DNA of 50,906 bases from CAZYJD01 sp964647785. Lineage in GTDB: Bacteria > Bacteroidota > Bacteroidia > NS11-12g > UBA9320. The translations under genes and the position numbers were made by a program. The DNA is taken from assembly GCA_964647785.1 (NCBI GenBank), contig CAZYJD010000005.1, positions 1 through 50,906 on the forward strand, written 5' to 3'. The notes beneath the pieces were generated by a model. The model had not been told where the DNA came from and searched no databases. It saw only the letters and a program-made list of their open reading frames with translations. This document shows, in pieces, positions 8,668 through 16,751 of this stretch (its first letter is position 1; every line of letters begins with the position of its first letter).

Positions 8668-8993
8668 GACCTCCGTTGGTGCGGAACCTCCGATGTAGAA
8701 GACTGGAATGTAGTTTAAGAAAGAATTAGTAGGCATTCGCAGAAAATATTCCAATAGGTCTTCAAATAAGTGAAAATGTTATGCTCCTCTTTTGCACGTC
8801 GATAAATATATCAAGAACGATACATGACAATAGAATTTCCTATCCCCATTTCATATGAATGGATATAATATTTAATGGATGCCTTTTTTCAATAATATTC
8901 TGTTATCTTTATGTTTCCATTTATGGCCATGTTTCATAGCCAAACCTAAATAGTTTAGTGATTAAACCCCATCGGGCATCAGCATAAAACCGA
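8657..8993. other. 337-bp AT-rich intergenic region
   Basis: This is the longest gap in the window. Apart from the terminator arm at its left edge I see no open frame of useful length, no tRNA-like cloverleaf and no long repeat. It contains AT-rich stretches such as ATAATATT near 8870 and 8891. A partial -7-like TATCTTTA near 8902 could belong to the downstream membrane protein gene, but the match is weak. Confidence 0.6.
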
Positions 8994-9878
8994 GTGATAT
9001 TAGAGCAGCTACATACTTTATTGCTTTCGGAGAAGACAAAAAGTCGAATTGAAAAATTGATTTTATACGTCGCTCTTTTCAGCTTCTTTGTGCACCTTGT
9101 ATTGATCTACTGCACTCAATGGGGGATGTTTCACTTGTTTCCGGGTTCCATTTTGTTTAACAATCCGGTCTCTGCCATTTATACCCCTTTTTCTTTTATC
9201 CTTGTCTATGAGGTTTACCTGTTAATTTACTATTTACCAAGGTCATTTACGACTTATCTCACCAAGCAGTATGAAATCATCACGCTCATTATTATCCGCA
9301 AACTCTTTAAAGACCTATCTGCCTTAGAACTCACAACCAATTGGTTTGAAATTAAAGGAGACTTGCAATTTACTTACGACATGCTGGCTTCAATGATCTT
9401 GTTTTATCTGATTTTTCAGTTTCAAAAACAAGGCAAACGATTTTCCATTAAAAGCGATTTGAGCAGCGATTCGAGCGTTCAGAGGTTTGTGAAAAGAAAA
9501 AGACTCATTGCCACCACCTTGGTACCGGTCTTTTTCACTTTGGCATTAATTACATTAATCAACTGGTTTAAGGAAATTTCGTTTTCAGCCACCAGCCCTC
9601 CTTCTCTCGATAAAATTAACAACTTGTTTTTCGATGAATTCTTTACCATACTGATATTGGTAGACGTTATTCTATTGCTAGTTTCTTTCTTTTACACAGA
9701 TGAATTTCATAAGATTATTAGAAATTCAGGTTTTATTGTTTCAACCATTCTGATAAGGCTATCCTTTGGTGTATCAGGATTGATCAGTACAATTCTTATA
9801 GTTGTTGCCGTTTTATACGGTCTACTCATCATTCTAGTACACAACCAATTCGAAAAAACAGCTTTGACTAAAAATTAA
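8994..9878 (+). CDS. Integral membrane protein of unknown function
   Basis: This 294-residue protein has about seven hydrophobic segments, roughly at residues 21-40, 60-80, 95-103, 125-143, 174-192, 210-232 and 245-280. A charged cytoplasmic-type loop (FQKQGKRFSIKSDLSSDSS, near 145-163) sits in the middle. I recognise no family motif. The open frame begins with GTG at 8994, and no good ATG alternative lies close to it. It stands alone, with 337 bp before it and 171 bp after it, so it is probably its own transcription unit. The DNA is more AT-rich than the flanking genes, which may simply reflect membrane protein codons. Confidence 0.7.
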   Translation: MILEQLHTLLLSEKTKSRIEKLILYVALFSFFVHLVLIYCTQWGMFHLFPGSILFNNPVSAIYTPFSFILVYEVYLLIYYLPRSFTTYLTKQYEIITLIIIRKLFKDLSALELTTNWFEIKGDLQFTYDMLASMILFYLIFQFQKQGKRFSIKSDLSSDSSVQRFVKRKRLIATTLVPVFFTLALITLINWFKEISFSATSPPSLDKINNLFFDEFFTILILVDVILLLVSFFYTDEFHKIIRNSGFIVSTILIRLSFGVSGLISTILIVVAVLYGLLIILVHNQFEKTALTKN

Positions 9879-10049
9879 GTTGTAATGCATCGCTAAAGAT
9901 TCGGAGGGAGTGATCCAAGTGAGATTGCTAACCACCTTGTACCAGTTAGACTTTTTTTTGCACCAAAATGACCATCACCAAATCAGTATAAATGTCGTTT
10001 GTAATGATGGCGAACATCAATCGATTGAGCTACTTTTGAGCAGACGTGG

Positions 10050-10790
10050 ATGAATAACTTCAATCTCATATTTCTGCTATTGGCTCTTTTGGCCGAAATC
10101 ATCGGAACCATTGGCGGCTTTGGATCTTCGGTCTATTTCGTTCCTATTGGCAACTTCTATTTCGACTATCACTCAGTTCTTGGGCTTACAGCGGTTTACC
10201 ATCTCTCAAGCAACCTAAGTAAGATTGCCTTGTTCAAAGAAGGATTGAACAAAAGGTTGCTTTTTACCATCGGTTTGCCTTCGGTGGCTTTTGTGGTTCT
10301 TGGCGGGTATTTATCGAAATATGTTAACAATGAATTTCTCGAAGTTGGTCTCTCTGCTTTTTTAATCTCATTCAGTCTGCTCTTTCTTTTAAAACGAAGG
10401 CTATCGGTGTCGCCTACAACAAGAAACGCATGGATTGGCGGTTCGCTTTCAGGCTTTTCGGCTGGTTTACTAGGAACCGGAGGTGCCATTCGAGGCTTGA
10501 CCATGGCTGCATTCAACCTCAAGAAAAACACCTTCATTGCCACTTCGGCATTTATCGATCTCATGATTGATTCCAGCAGAACGGTTGTCTACTATCAAAA
10601 TGGTTATATCCATGACCACGATCTGAAATACATTCCATTCTTATTTGCCATTGGTCTGGTGGGCACGTATCTGGGAAAAAGAGTTTTGAATTTCCTGCCG
10701 CAGCAAAAGTTTAGAAATGTTTCACTCCTTTTCATCCTGCTGATTGGACTGGCCACGGCCATCCAAATTGGACTGAAATCAATTATTTAG
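10050..10790 (+). CDS. TauE/SafE family sulfite exporter-like permease
   Basis: This 246-residue membrane protein belongs to the TauE/SafE (DUF81) family, whose members move sulfite, sulfonates or related organic anions across the inner membrane. It shows two related halves, each opening with a glycine-rich helix: EIIGTIGGFGSS near residue 16 and GFSAGLLGTGGAIRG near residue 135. The second is the typical family signature. About seven to eight membrane helices are predicted. The next gene, a DHFR-like reductase, starts 10 bp after the stop, so the two may be cotranscribed. The substrate is not predictable from sequence, and no sulfur-metabolism gene lies nearby. Confidence 0.88.
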   Translation: MNNFNLIFLLLALLAEIIGTIGGFGSSVYFVPIGNFYFDYHSVLGLTAVYHLSSNLSKIALFKEGLNKRLLFTIGLPSVAFVVLGGYLSKYVNNEFLEVGLSAFLISFSLLFLLKRRLSVSPTTRNAWIGGSLSGFSAGLLGTGGAIRGLTMAAFNLKKNTFIATSAFIDLMIDSSRTVVYYQNGYIHDHDLKYIPFLFAIGLVGTYLGKRVLNFLPQQKFRNVSLLFILLIGLATAIQIGLKSII

Positions 10791-10800
10791 TATCAAAAAC

Positions 10801-11358
10801 ATGAAAAACACCCCCCTGAACAGTATTTTCATTGCCACCAGCCTAGACGGCTATATTGCGGACCGAAACAACCGCATCGACTACCTCTCTCAATTTCCGA
10901 ATCCAAATAAAGATGACCTCGGTTATGCGGGCTTTATGAAAAATATTGACGCCATTCTTATGGGGCGTAAGACCTTTGAGATGGTGTGCAGCTTTGACAT
11001 CGAATGGCCTTATGAGAAAGCTGTATTTGTGCTTAGTAATCGGATGAAAGTAATCCCCCAGGCATATTCTTCGCATGCCAGACTAATCAGCGGCGCACCC
11101 AAAAAAGTGCTTGCAGACATTCACCTGATGGGATATAGACGCCTTTATATTGACGGGGGCAAAACCATACAATCATTTTTGCAAGAAGACTTGATCGATG
11201 AAATGATCATCACCCAAATACCTGTGCTTTTAGGGGGTGGAACCTCTTTGTTTGGCGAACTGAAAATTCCACTTTGGTTTGAATGCCATCACACTGAAAT
11301 CTTCCTAAATAAAATTGTACAAAACCACTATCGAAGAGATAACCGCACAGCGGGATAA
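10801..11358 (+). CDS. Dihydrofolate reductase/RibD C-terminal family protein
   Basis: This 185-residue protein has the DHFR-like fold shared with the RibD reductase domain and is expected to use NAD(P)H. The N-terminal strand SIFIATSLDGYIAD, the central AILMGRKTFEMV (near residue 51) and the C-terminal dinucleotide-binding YIDGGKTIQSFLQ followed by LIDEMIITQIPVLLGGGTSLF are diagnostic of the YyaP/YwjB-like reductase group. Real folate reduction is unlikely to be its role, because these stand-alone proteins are generally uncharacterised. It follows the TauE-like gene by 10 bp. The stop is followed by a 213-bp gap containing a small open frame. Confidence 0.88.
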   Translation: MKNTPLNSIFIATSLDGYIADRNNRIDYLSQFPNPNKDDLGYAGFMKNIDAILMGRKTFEMVCSFDIEWPYEKAVFVLSNRMKVIPQAYSSHARLISGAPKKVLADIHLMGYRRLYIDGGKTIQSFLQEDLIDEMIITQIPVLLGGGTSLFGELKIPLWFECHHTEIFLNKIVQNHYRRDNRTAG

Positions 11359-11408
11359 AGGGTCTGGCAGTGCAGCCGTGAAATGGATAAATACACCGGG
11401 CTAAAACA

Positions 11409-11546
11409 ATGGTTAAAAGCCTTACGGATGCTACGAACTTTCTTATACCATTGACGGATACAAAAGGCCTGCCTGCGTTGCAGCAACAAAAAGAAGTAGC
11501 TCTCTTTGTTGCCGACGAAAATTATGAGCGGATGAAAAAATGCTAA
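11409..11546 (+). CDS. Possible 45-residue small protein or gene remnant
   Basis: A short ATG frame encodes 45 residues ending at TAA. Its C-terminal part (VALFVADENYERMKK) superficially resembles the end of the conserved core in Phd/YefM antitoxins, but the N-terminal DNA-binding half is missing and no toxin gene follows. In another frame nearby the DNA reads YELSYTIDGYKRPA, which recalls CYTIDGK in the DUF1801 gene just downstream. The stretch may therefore be debris of a second DUF1801-like gene. Neither reading is secure. Confidence 0.2.
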   Translation: MVKSLTDATNFLIPLTDTKGLPALQQQKEVALFVADENYERMKKC

Positions 11547-11571
11547 ATTTCCTCTTTAGCTTGCACCTTCT

Positions 11572-12192
11572 ATGAACCCCGAGGTTGACTTGTACCTACA
11601 ATATGGCTGCGGCCGATGCAAATACTACCAAACACCCCAATGCAAGGTGCACCATTGGCCATCTGAACTGCAACTGCTCAGAAAAATGGCATTATCATGC
11701 GGCCTACAGGAAGACTATAAATGGTCGCAACCTTGCTACACCATCGATGGGAAAAACGTATTCATCGTCACTGCATTCAAGCATTACGCCAGCGTTGCTT
11801 TTTTTAAAGGCGCTCTATTAAAAGATCCGCAACAGTTGTTGGTGAAACCAGGAGAGCGATCAGAAGCCACAAGGCAATTGCGTTTCACCTCCCCGCAGCA
11901 AATAGAAGAGCATCGCGAAGCCATCTTAGCATTCATGCTGCAAGCGATTGAAATTGAACAATCCGGTCAGAAGCTCGAGCTTGAACGCAAATCAGAGCCC
12001 ATTCCTACTGAACTGCTACAGGTTTTTGAAACGGATCTTGAATTGAAACATGCTTTCAACAACTTGAGTCCGGGCCGGCAGAGGGGCTACCTCATCCATT
12101 TTAACCAAGCAAAAAAAGCAAAGAGCCGCCTTGCTAGAATTGAGAAACAGCGAATGAATATTTTATCAGGAAAAGGAATGAATGGGCGATGA
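11572..12192 (+). CDS. DUF1801/YdeI family protein with N-terminal cysteine motif
   Basis: This 206-residue cytoplasmic protein combines a DUF1801 domain (about residues 30-125, with YKWSQPCYTIDGKNVF and FKHYASVAFFKG) and a C-terminal YdeI/OmpD-associated helical segment (about 145-200, with AFNNLSPGRQRGYLIHFNQA). This two-part arrangement is common in Bacteroidota and some Firmicutes, where the Bacillus YdeI-type protein is linked to peptide resistance, but the molecular role is poorly defined. The N-terminus carries Cys13, Cys16, Cys24 and His27 (C-x2-C-x7-C-x2-H), a possible metal site that many family members lack. The ATG at 11572 is the natural start. It appears monocistronic. Confidence 0.85.
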   Translation: MNPEVDLYLQYGCGRCKYYQTPQCKVHHWPSELQLLRKMALSCGLQEDYKWSQPCYTIDGKNVFIVTAFKHYASVAFFKGALLKDPQQLLVKPGERSEATRQLRFTSPQQIEEHREAILAFMLQAIEIEQSGQKLELERKSEPIPTELLQVFETDLELKHAFNNLSPGRQRGYLIHFNQAKKAKSRLARIEKQRMNILSGKGMNGR

Positions 12193-12274
12193 TGCTCAAC
12201 TTCTGTTGAACAATATTCATTCATCCCTCCATTTACCTTTTCCTGTCTTCAACGATTAAAAGATTTGAAAATTG

Positions 12275-13042
12275 ATGGATCAACCCATGCGCTATAAATA
12301 TTTAATCCTGCTTTTCCTGCTTGGCACCGTTTGCATTCCACCCCTTAGAGCACAGGAACAAAATGAGCTGTATTTCGATCATAAAACCCTGTTTCTTGAG
12401 TTTCCAACCAATGCGTTCCCTTTAGCAAGAGAGCACCGTAACATTCTACTCGACTCTATGCTAAAAAGTCGGGGTTACCTGAATCACGGCAACTACTACT
12501 TAAGTGCGGTGGATTCATCTTTTTTTGGCTTCAACCCCATGCCTCTTCCAAATGACAGCCAAATTTCAAGATCCTACCCATTTCGCATACAAGTGATCAA
12601 AAAGAATGGACCGAATGAGGCACCTACCGGATTCTATTTTGAGTACGCCATCTTTGTAAACCTATACGACACTTTCGTATTCAGCAAGTATCAAGGGTCA
12701 CACACCAGCGCTGCTGAATCCCAATCGCAACCAAGGATCAAACTCTACAAACTGAAAAAGGGGGAATTCTTTATCCCTGTCCCGATTCCTGAAGTTAAAC
12801 CGGAAGACTTTGGACTTGAAATAGATGATAAAGAAAAAATCGCTGAAGCAAATAAGCGTGGAGAAATTCAACTCAACGTCTATATGGATCACGAAGGATT
12901 CATTTACAGCCTGCGAGACTTAAGCCTTAACTACGGCCCTATTGAGCCTCCTCAAACCAGACCTCTGAAATTTGAATCTGACTTCAGGACCATTTCCAAC
13001 CCGATTCGAATCAGCATATTACCAAACAAAATCGTTCTATGA
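12275..13042 (+). CDS. Secreted protein of unknown function (cassette member 1)
   Basis: The predicted 255-residue protein begins with a signal peptide (core YLILLFLLGTVC, cleavage probably after PLRAQ). An alternative ATG at 12287 would start exactly at the signal peptide. The mature part is beta-rich and polar. It contains an FVNLYDTFVFSKY segment, a charged stretch around DDKEKIAEANKRGE near residue 185, and then LNVYMDHEGFIYSLRDLSLNYGP. I recognise no family and no catalytic motif. Its stop overlaps the next gene by ATGA (13039-13042), so the two are translationally coupled. Cell-surface or periplasmic location is inferred from the signal peptide only. Confidence 0.7.
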   Translation: MDQPMRYKYLILLFLLGTVCIPPLRAQEQNELYFDHKTLFLEFPTNAFPLAREHRNILLDSMLKSRGYLNHGNYYLSAVDSSFFGFNPMPLPNDSQISRSYPFRIQVIKKNGPNEAPTGFYFEYAIFVNLYDTFVFSKYQGSHTSAAESQSQPRIKLYKLKKGEFFIPVPIPEVKPEDFGLEIDDKEKIAEANKRGEIQLNVYMDHEGFIYSLRDLSLNYGPIEPPQTRPLKFESDFRTISNPIRISILPNKIVL

Positions 13043-13551
13043 GAAAGGCATATATCCTATTCCTTTTTTACAGTTTCGCCTCACCTGCCAATGCCCAACA
13101 CTGCGGCATTTACGATTACAGCGCCCTTTGTATTGTGCGGCTTTCTGACTCTTTGGAAAAAGAATCTCCCTACAGACTATTTCTTTGCGACTCATCAGGG
13201 AGCCCCCTGAAACTTCCCTTGAAAGAAAGACAATGGAATGAAGAACTAGGCGATAGCACCTTCTATTTTAAACAGCTGAGAAAATTTAAGCGGGGAGATC
13301 TTTATTATGGAGGTACCCGAAATGAATTTCTAAGACCGAAGGATTACCTTTTATTCTTACCTGAAAATGAAGTGGATTTAATTTTCGAGGGGCATTCGAA
13401 GCGCTATGTTTGTGTTGAACGGAAAAAGATGAATCTTGAATCACCTATTAAAATTCCTCTTGAAAAACAGCAGTTCCATCATGCCTGTATGACTAGAGCT
13501 TTTTGGAAATCAGAAGAAAATATGAATACAGTCGTTATTCAATACCCCTAG
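13039..13551 (+). CDS. Secreted cysteine-containing protein of unknown function (cassette member 2)
   Basis: This 170-residue protein has a clear signal peptide (MRKAYILFLFYSFASPANAQ). Several cysteines are spread through the mature part: HCGIYDYSALC near its start, FLCDSSG, RYVCVERKK and HHACMTRA. Disulfide formation in the periplasm is therefore plausible. The segment KFKRGDLYYGGTRNEFLRPKDY is the most distinctive patch. It overlaps the preceding gene by 4 bp and is followed directly by the next frame (TAG then ATG). I do not recognise a family. Confidence 0.65.
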   Translation: MRKAYILFLFYSFASPANAQHCGIYDYSALCIVRLSDSLEKESPYRLFLCDSSGSPLKLPLKERQWNEELGDSTFYFKQLRKFKRGDLYYGGTRNEFLRPKDYLLFLPENEVDLIFEGHSKRYVCVERKKMNLESPIKIPLEKQQFHHACMTRAFWKSEENMNTVVIQYP

Positions 13552-13614
13552 ATGTCAGTTGGACTTTTGAATAGCATATGCACAGGGCCTTCACTTCTAA
13601 AGTGGAGGCCGGGA

Positions 13615-14532
13615 ATGTTCAGGATTGCATTCTTTTTTGTGTTCAGTCTTTTACTATCCCAAACTGCCATCTCTCAGCAGTTCGAAAGGAACCGCTCTTG
13701 GGCCAGCCCGTATATCATTCCGGAAATGATGATTAAACTTACGGTAGTTTACGAGGGAAAGATCGACAATGGTCAGGGACAGATGATGAATCATTACTCC
13801 ATAGCCTGGGAGGATACGCTGGGGAAAAAAGAGGGGCATCCGCTGTACAACCGGCCGCTGGAATTGCATCTGAGCGTTTACGATCAGGACAGCATGATCG
13901 GGAGATATACGGGACTGAGCACTTCATTTACGCATTGTGTTGTGCTTACCAACTCCAATAAAATACGCCTGCACTTCTATCCCGCTCACAACCCGTTCTA
14001 TGATCCGACAACAAAACTAGACAAGGATTTGCAGCCGGAAGAAGAGATGCAGATCGTCATAAAATCTCTTTATCAAATCACAATCCTTCAACCTTATCTC
14101 GGAGAATTTGCTCCTTTTGAAATCAGGCTAAACCGATCGGATCGCAACATCATGGATGGCTTTGACCACAAAGAAATCATTCTAAAGAGCAATGAAGAGC
14201 TTGTACTGCTCGATTATGTAAACAAACATGCGCTTGATCCCGATCCCCTGCCGCATTACGGTCCCTCCTACTGCAAACTCATGGCCCTGAATCGCTGGCA
14301 AGTGGATCTTGAAAGCGGCAAGATTCTAAGAGGCTCACAATGGATCATCCGAAAAGGGATTCGCAAGTGCTGCGCTTTGAATTTGGCCATTATTCATCCC
14401 GACCGATGGTATAAAACTGCCGAAGGAGATCAGATAAAAGGCAGCGAATTGATCAAAAGAAGAAGACTTGAGATGCAGCTTTTCAATGATCTGAAACAAT
14501 TCAGGAAACTTGGAAACGAATGGCCCTATTAG
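13615..14532 (+). CDS. Secreted protein of unknown function (cassette member 3)
   Basis: The open frame starts at 13552 immediately after the previous stop, but residue 22 (ATG at 13615) begins a good signal peptide (MFRIAFFFVFSLLLSQTAISQ). I therefore prefer that start, giving 305 residues. The mature protein has no family motif that I recognise. It contains a beta-rich front half (MIKLTVVYEGKIDNGQG, LELHLSVYDQDSMIGRY), a middle EEEMQIVIKSLYQITI, and a C-terminal basic helix (ELIKRRRLEMQLFNDLKQF). A paired cysteine KCC occurs near residue 256. It ends the run of three secreted genes, and a 14-bp tandem repeat follows the stop. Confidence 0.65.
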   Translation: MFRIAFFFVFSLLLSQTAISQQFERNRSWASPYIIPEMMIKLTVVYEGKIDNGQGQMMNHYSIAWEDTLGKKEGHPLYNRPLELHLSVYDQDSMIGRYTGLSTSFTHCVVLTNSNKIRLHFYPAHNPFYDPTTKLDKDLQPEEEMQIVIKSLYQITILQPYLGEFAPFEIRLNRSDRNIMDGFDHKEIILKSNEELVLLDYVNKHALDPDPLPHYGPSYCKLMALNRWQVDLESGKILRGSQWIIRKGIRKCCALNLAIIHPDRWYKTAEGDQIKGSELIKRRRLEMQLFNDLKQFRKLGNEWPY

Positions 14533-14535
14533 GTT

Positions 14536-14577
14536 GATGTAGGACGTATGATGTAGGATTTATGATGTAGGACACGA
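14536..14577. repeat. Three tandem copies of a 14-bp unit
   Basis: The core GATGTAGGA occurs at 14536-14544, 14550-14558 and 14564-14572, exactly 14 bp apart, with the variable five bases CGTAT, TTTAT and CACGA after it. It starts 3 bp after the stop of the third secreted gene. It looks like a short unstable tandem repeat in intergenic DNA. No dyad symmetry was seen. Confidence 0.6.
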
Positions 14578-14738
14578 AAAATGGTGGTGTAGCGCTGCTT
14601 GCTCAGGTTAATTGGAGGTTTCTTCTCTTGTTCAGTTGATCAAAGCACCGATAAATATCATTGTGCAAAATGTTGAAAATCGACTGTTATGCAGCACCTT
14701 TGTCAACCATTTGAAAGAGTAACTGTTCTTGATTGTTC

Positions 14739-15515
14739 ATGCTTTCTTACAGCACATACCACCATCATGAGTCCACGGAGTGGGTTACTTTTATACACGG
14801 TGCAGGTGGCAGCAGTAGCATCTGGTTCAGACAGGTCAGGGAGTTCAGAAAGCATTTTAACGTATTGCTGATTGATTTGCGGGGACATGGCAAGTCGATC
14901 AAATTGTTGAAGCAAGAGATTCATTCCTATACTTTTCAGATGATCAGCGATGAGGTCGTTCAGGTGTTGAAGCATTTGAAGATTCAGCAAACGCATTTTG
15001 TGGGCATTTCTCTTGGCACCATTCTGATCAGAGAAATTGCCGATCGTTATCCGGAACTGGTAAAGAGTATGGTCATGGGTGGCGCAGTTATGAAAATCAA
15101 CACCAAGGGCCGCATTTTGGTAAGTCTGGGAAGGCGGCTACAGTCTGTTTTACCCTATATGATCCTCTACCGCATATTTGCTTTTGTGATCATGCCACGC
15201 AAGAATCATCGCGAAGCGCGGCACCTCTTCATTCGGGAGGCTCGAAAATTGTATCAAAAGGAGTTCAACCGCTGGTTTGCCATGCTCGGGCAGCTGCACC
15301 CTCTTTTGTCAATTTTCAGGCTCAATGAGCTTCCTGTTCCCACTTTGTACATCATGGGGGAACAAGACCACATGTTTCTCCCCACCGTTCAAAAATTGCT
15401 GGAGTCGCATAAGATTTCTCAACTATTTGTGATTCCCGAATGCGGGCATGTGGTGAATGTAGAACAACCCGAGATTTTCAACCAAAGAGCCCTTCAATTT
15501 CTGAAGAACATTTAG
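14739..15515 (+). CDS. Alpha/beta hydrolase
   Basis: This 258-residue cytoplasmic protein has the alpha/beta-hydrolase fold. The oxyanion-hole motif FIHGAGGSSSIW lies near residue 18, followed by LIDLRGHGKS near residue 45. The nucleophile elbow is GISLG with Ser91. The acid is probably the aspartate of MGEQDHMF near residue 208, and the histidine lies in PECGHVVNVEQPE near residue 236. The catalytic triad is therefore complete. A lid region rich in Arg and hydrophobic residues occupies about 115-185. The frame reaches a TTG six bases upstream, but the ATG at 14739 is more natural. The substrate, an ester or similar, is unknown. The next gene starts 47 bp downstream. Confidence 0.87.
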   Translation: MLSYSTYHHHESTEWVTFIHGAGGSSSIWFRQVREFRKHFNVLLIDLRGHGKSIKLLKQEIHSYTFQMISDEVVQVLKHLKIQQTHFVGISLGTILIREIADRYPELVKSMVMGGAVMKINTKGRILVSLGRRLQSVLPYMILYRIFAFVIMPRKNHREARHLFIREARKLYQKEFNRWFAMLGQLHPLLSIFRLNELPVPTLYIMGEQDHMFLPTVQKLLESHKISQLFVIPECGHVVNVEQPEIFNQRALQFLKNI

Positions 15516-15562
15516 GCTGAGATTCTGAGCCGGAGCCTGAGCTGCAATGAATCTCAGAGGTG

Positions 15563-16702
15563 ATGCCTAATATTGCATCAATGGCAGAAACCCTTATCAT
15601 AGGCGCCGGCCCTGCAGGTTTGGCCATGGCAGGTCGATTGAAGAAAGCGGGTATTCCGTTCGATTGGTTCGAGCAATCATCCAATTTGGCCAGTTCATGG
15701 CGCGCCCATTATGATCGCCTGCATTTGCACACCGTTAGGAAGTATTCGCACTTACCCCATCAAACATTTCCTGAGCACTATCCAAAATTCGTTTCGCGCG
15801 ATCAGTTTATTGCCTATATGGAGGACTATGCCCATCGTTTTAACATTGCGCCGGAACTAAACAAGGCGGTTGTTGGGATCACAAAAAATGATGGCAGCTG
15901 GATGGTGCAAACCACAAAAGATAGGCACCCATACAAACAGGTGGTGGTGGCAAGTGGGGTGAATCGGAAGCCGTACATCCCAATTTTCAAGGGGATAGAA
16001 AACTTTAAAGGCCAAGTATTGCACAGCCGTGCCTATAAAAACCCGAATTCCGTTCACGGACAAAATATATTGGTGATTGGCATGGGCAATACCGGAGCTG
16101 AAATTGCCCTTGATTTGAGCAATGCAGGCATTGACATAAGTATAGCAGTTCGCGGTCCGGTGAACATGGTTCCACTGCAGTTTTTGGGGCGCGCAACACA
16201 GGAAAGTGCCCTATTGCTTGAAAAACTTCCTGCTCCGCTGGCACGGGCCATTTCAGCAATGGTTCAGCGCTTCAGCATCGGGAATATGGCAAAATATGGC
16301 ATTCAAAAACCTGAGCTTCCGGCTGTGGAACAGTTGCAGAAAACAGGAAAAACGCCCGTTATAGATTTAGGGACTGCCAAAGCCATAAAAGATGGGAAGA
16401 TTAAGGTTTTTCCGGGTATTGAATGTTTTGAAGAGAACGGAGTGATATTCGAAGATGGCCGCAGCCGGACCTTTGACAGCATCATTCTCTGCACGGGTTA
16501 CAGGTCGGCTTTACAGGAGTTCATACCAGGGATAGAAAGTTATCTGGATGAACACGGCAACCCCTTGTATTGCGTGGGAAAAGGTCTTTGGGAAGGCTTG
16601 TATTTCCCAGGCTTTGACTTGTTTAAAACAGGGGGGATACTCGGAGTGATTTATGATGAAACCGCCCGAATCTGTGAAGACATCCAGCAAAAACTTGCAT
16701 AA
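15563..16702 (+). CDS. Flavin-containing monooxygenase-like NAD(P)/FAD oxidoreductase
   Basis: This 379-residue protein belongs to the class B flavoprotein monooxygenase group, related to YUCCA/FMO enzymes. The FAD Rossmann motif GAGPAG occupies residues 14-19 and the NADPH motif GMGNTG residues 173-178. The region between them includes a WRAHYDRLHLHT patch typical of these proteins, and ILCTGYRSAL near residue 310 is the conserved late FAD contact. These enzymes oxygenate soft nucleophiles or carbonyls. The substrate here is unknown. The frame offers a GTG at 15560 and ATGs at 15563 and 15581, and the last begins MAETLIIGAG. Its stop codon overlaps the T-tract of the terminator for the convergent floA operon. 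Confidence 0.87.
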   Translation: MPNIASMAETLIIGAGPAGLAMAGRLKKAGIPFDWFEQSSNLASSWRAHYDRLHLHTVRKYSHLPHQTFPEHYPKFVSRDQFIAYMEDYAHRFNIAPELNKAVVGITKNDGSWMVQTTKDRHPYKQVVVASGVNRKPYIPIFKGIENFKGQVLHSRAYKNPNSVHGQNILVIGMGNTGAEIALDLSNAGIDISIAVRGPVNMVPLQFLGRATQESALLLEKLPAPLARAISAMVQRFSIGNMAKYGIQKPELPAVEQLQKTGKTPVIDLGTAKAIKDGKIKVFPGIECFEENGVIFEDGRSRTFDSIILCTGYRSALQEFIPGIESYLDEHGNPLYCVGKGLWEGLYFPGFDLFKTGGILGVIYDETARICEDIQQKLA

Positions 16703-16730
16703 AAAAAAGGCGGGTATTTCTCCCACCTTT
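16701..16730 (-). terminator. Intrinsic terminator of the nfeD-floA operon
   Basis: Read on the minus strand, a 9-bp stem (AAAGGTGGG / CCCGCCTTT, one G-U pair) with a 7-base loop runs into eight T. It lies about 20 bp after the floA stop. On the plus strand the same pair is a mismatch and no T-run follows, so the signal is directed to floA. Confidence 0.8.
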
Positions 16731-16751
16731 CGATGTACAATCTAACAGCCG

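Noticed and set aside
11409..11546. Phd-type antitoxin of a toxin-antitoxin pair
   Set aside because: Only the last part resembles Phd, the DNA-binding half is missing and there is no toxin gene next to it.
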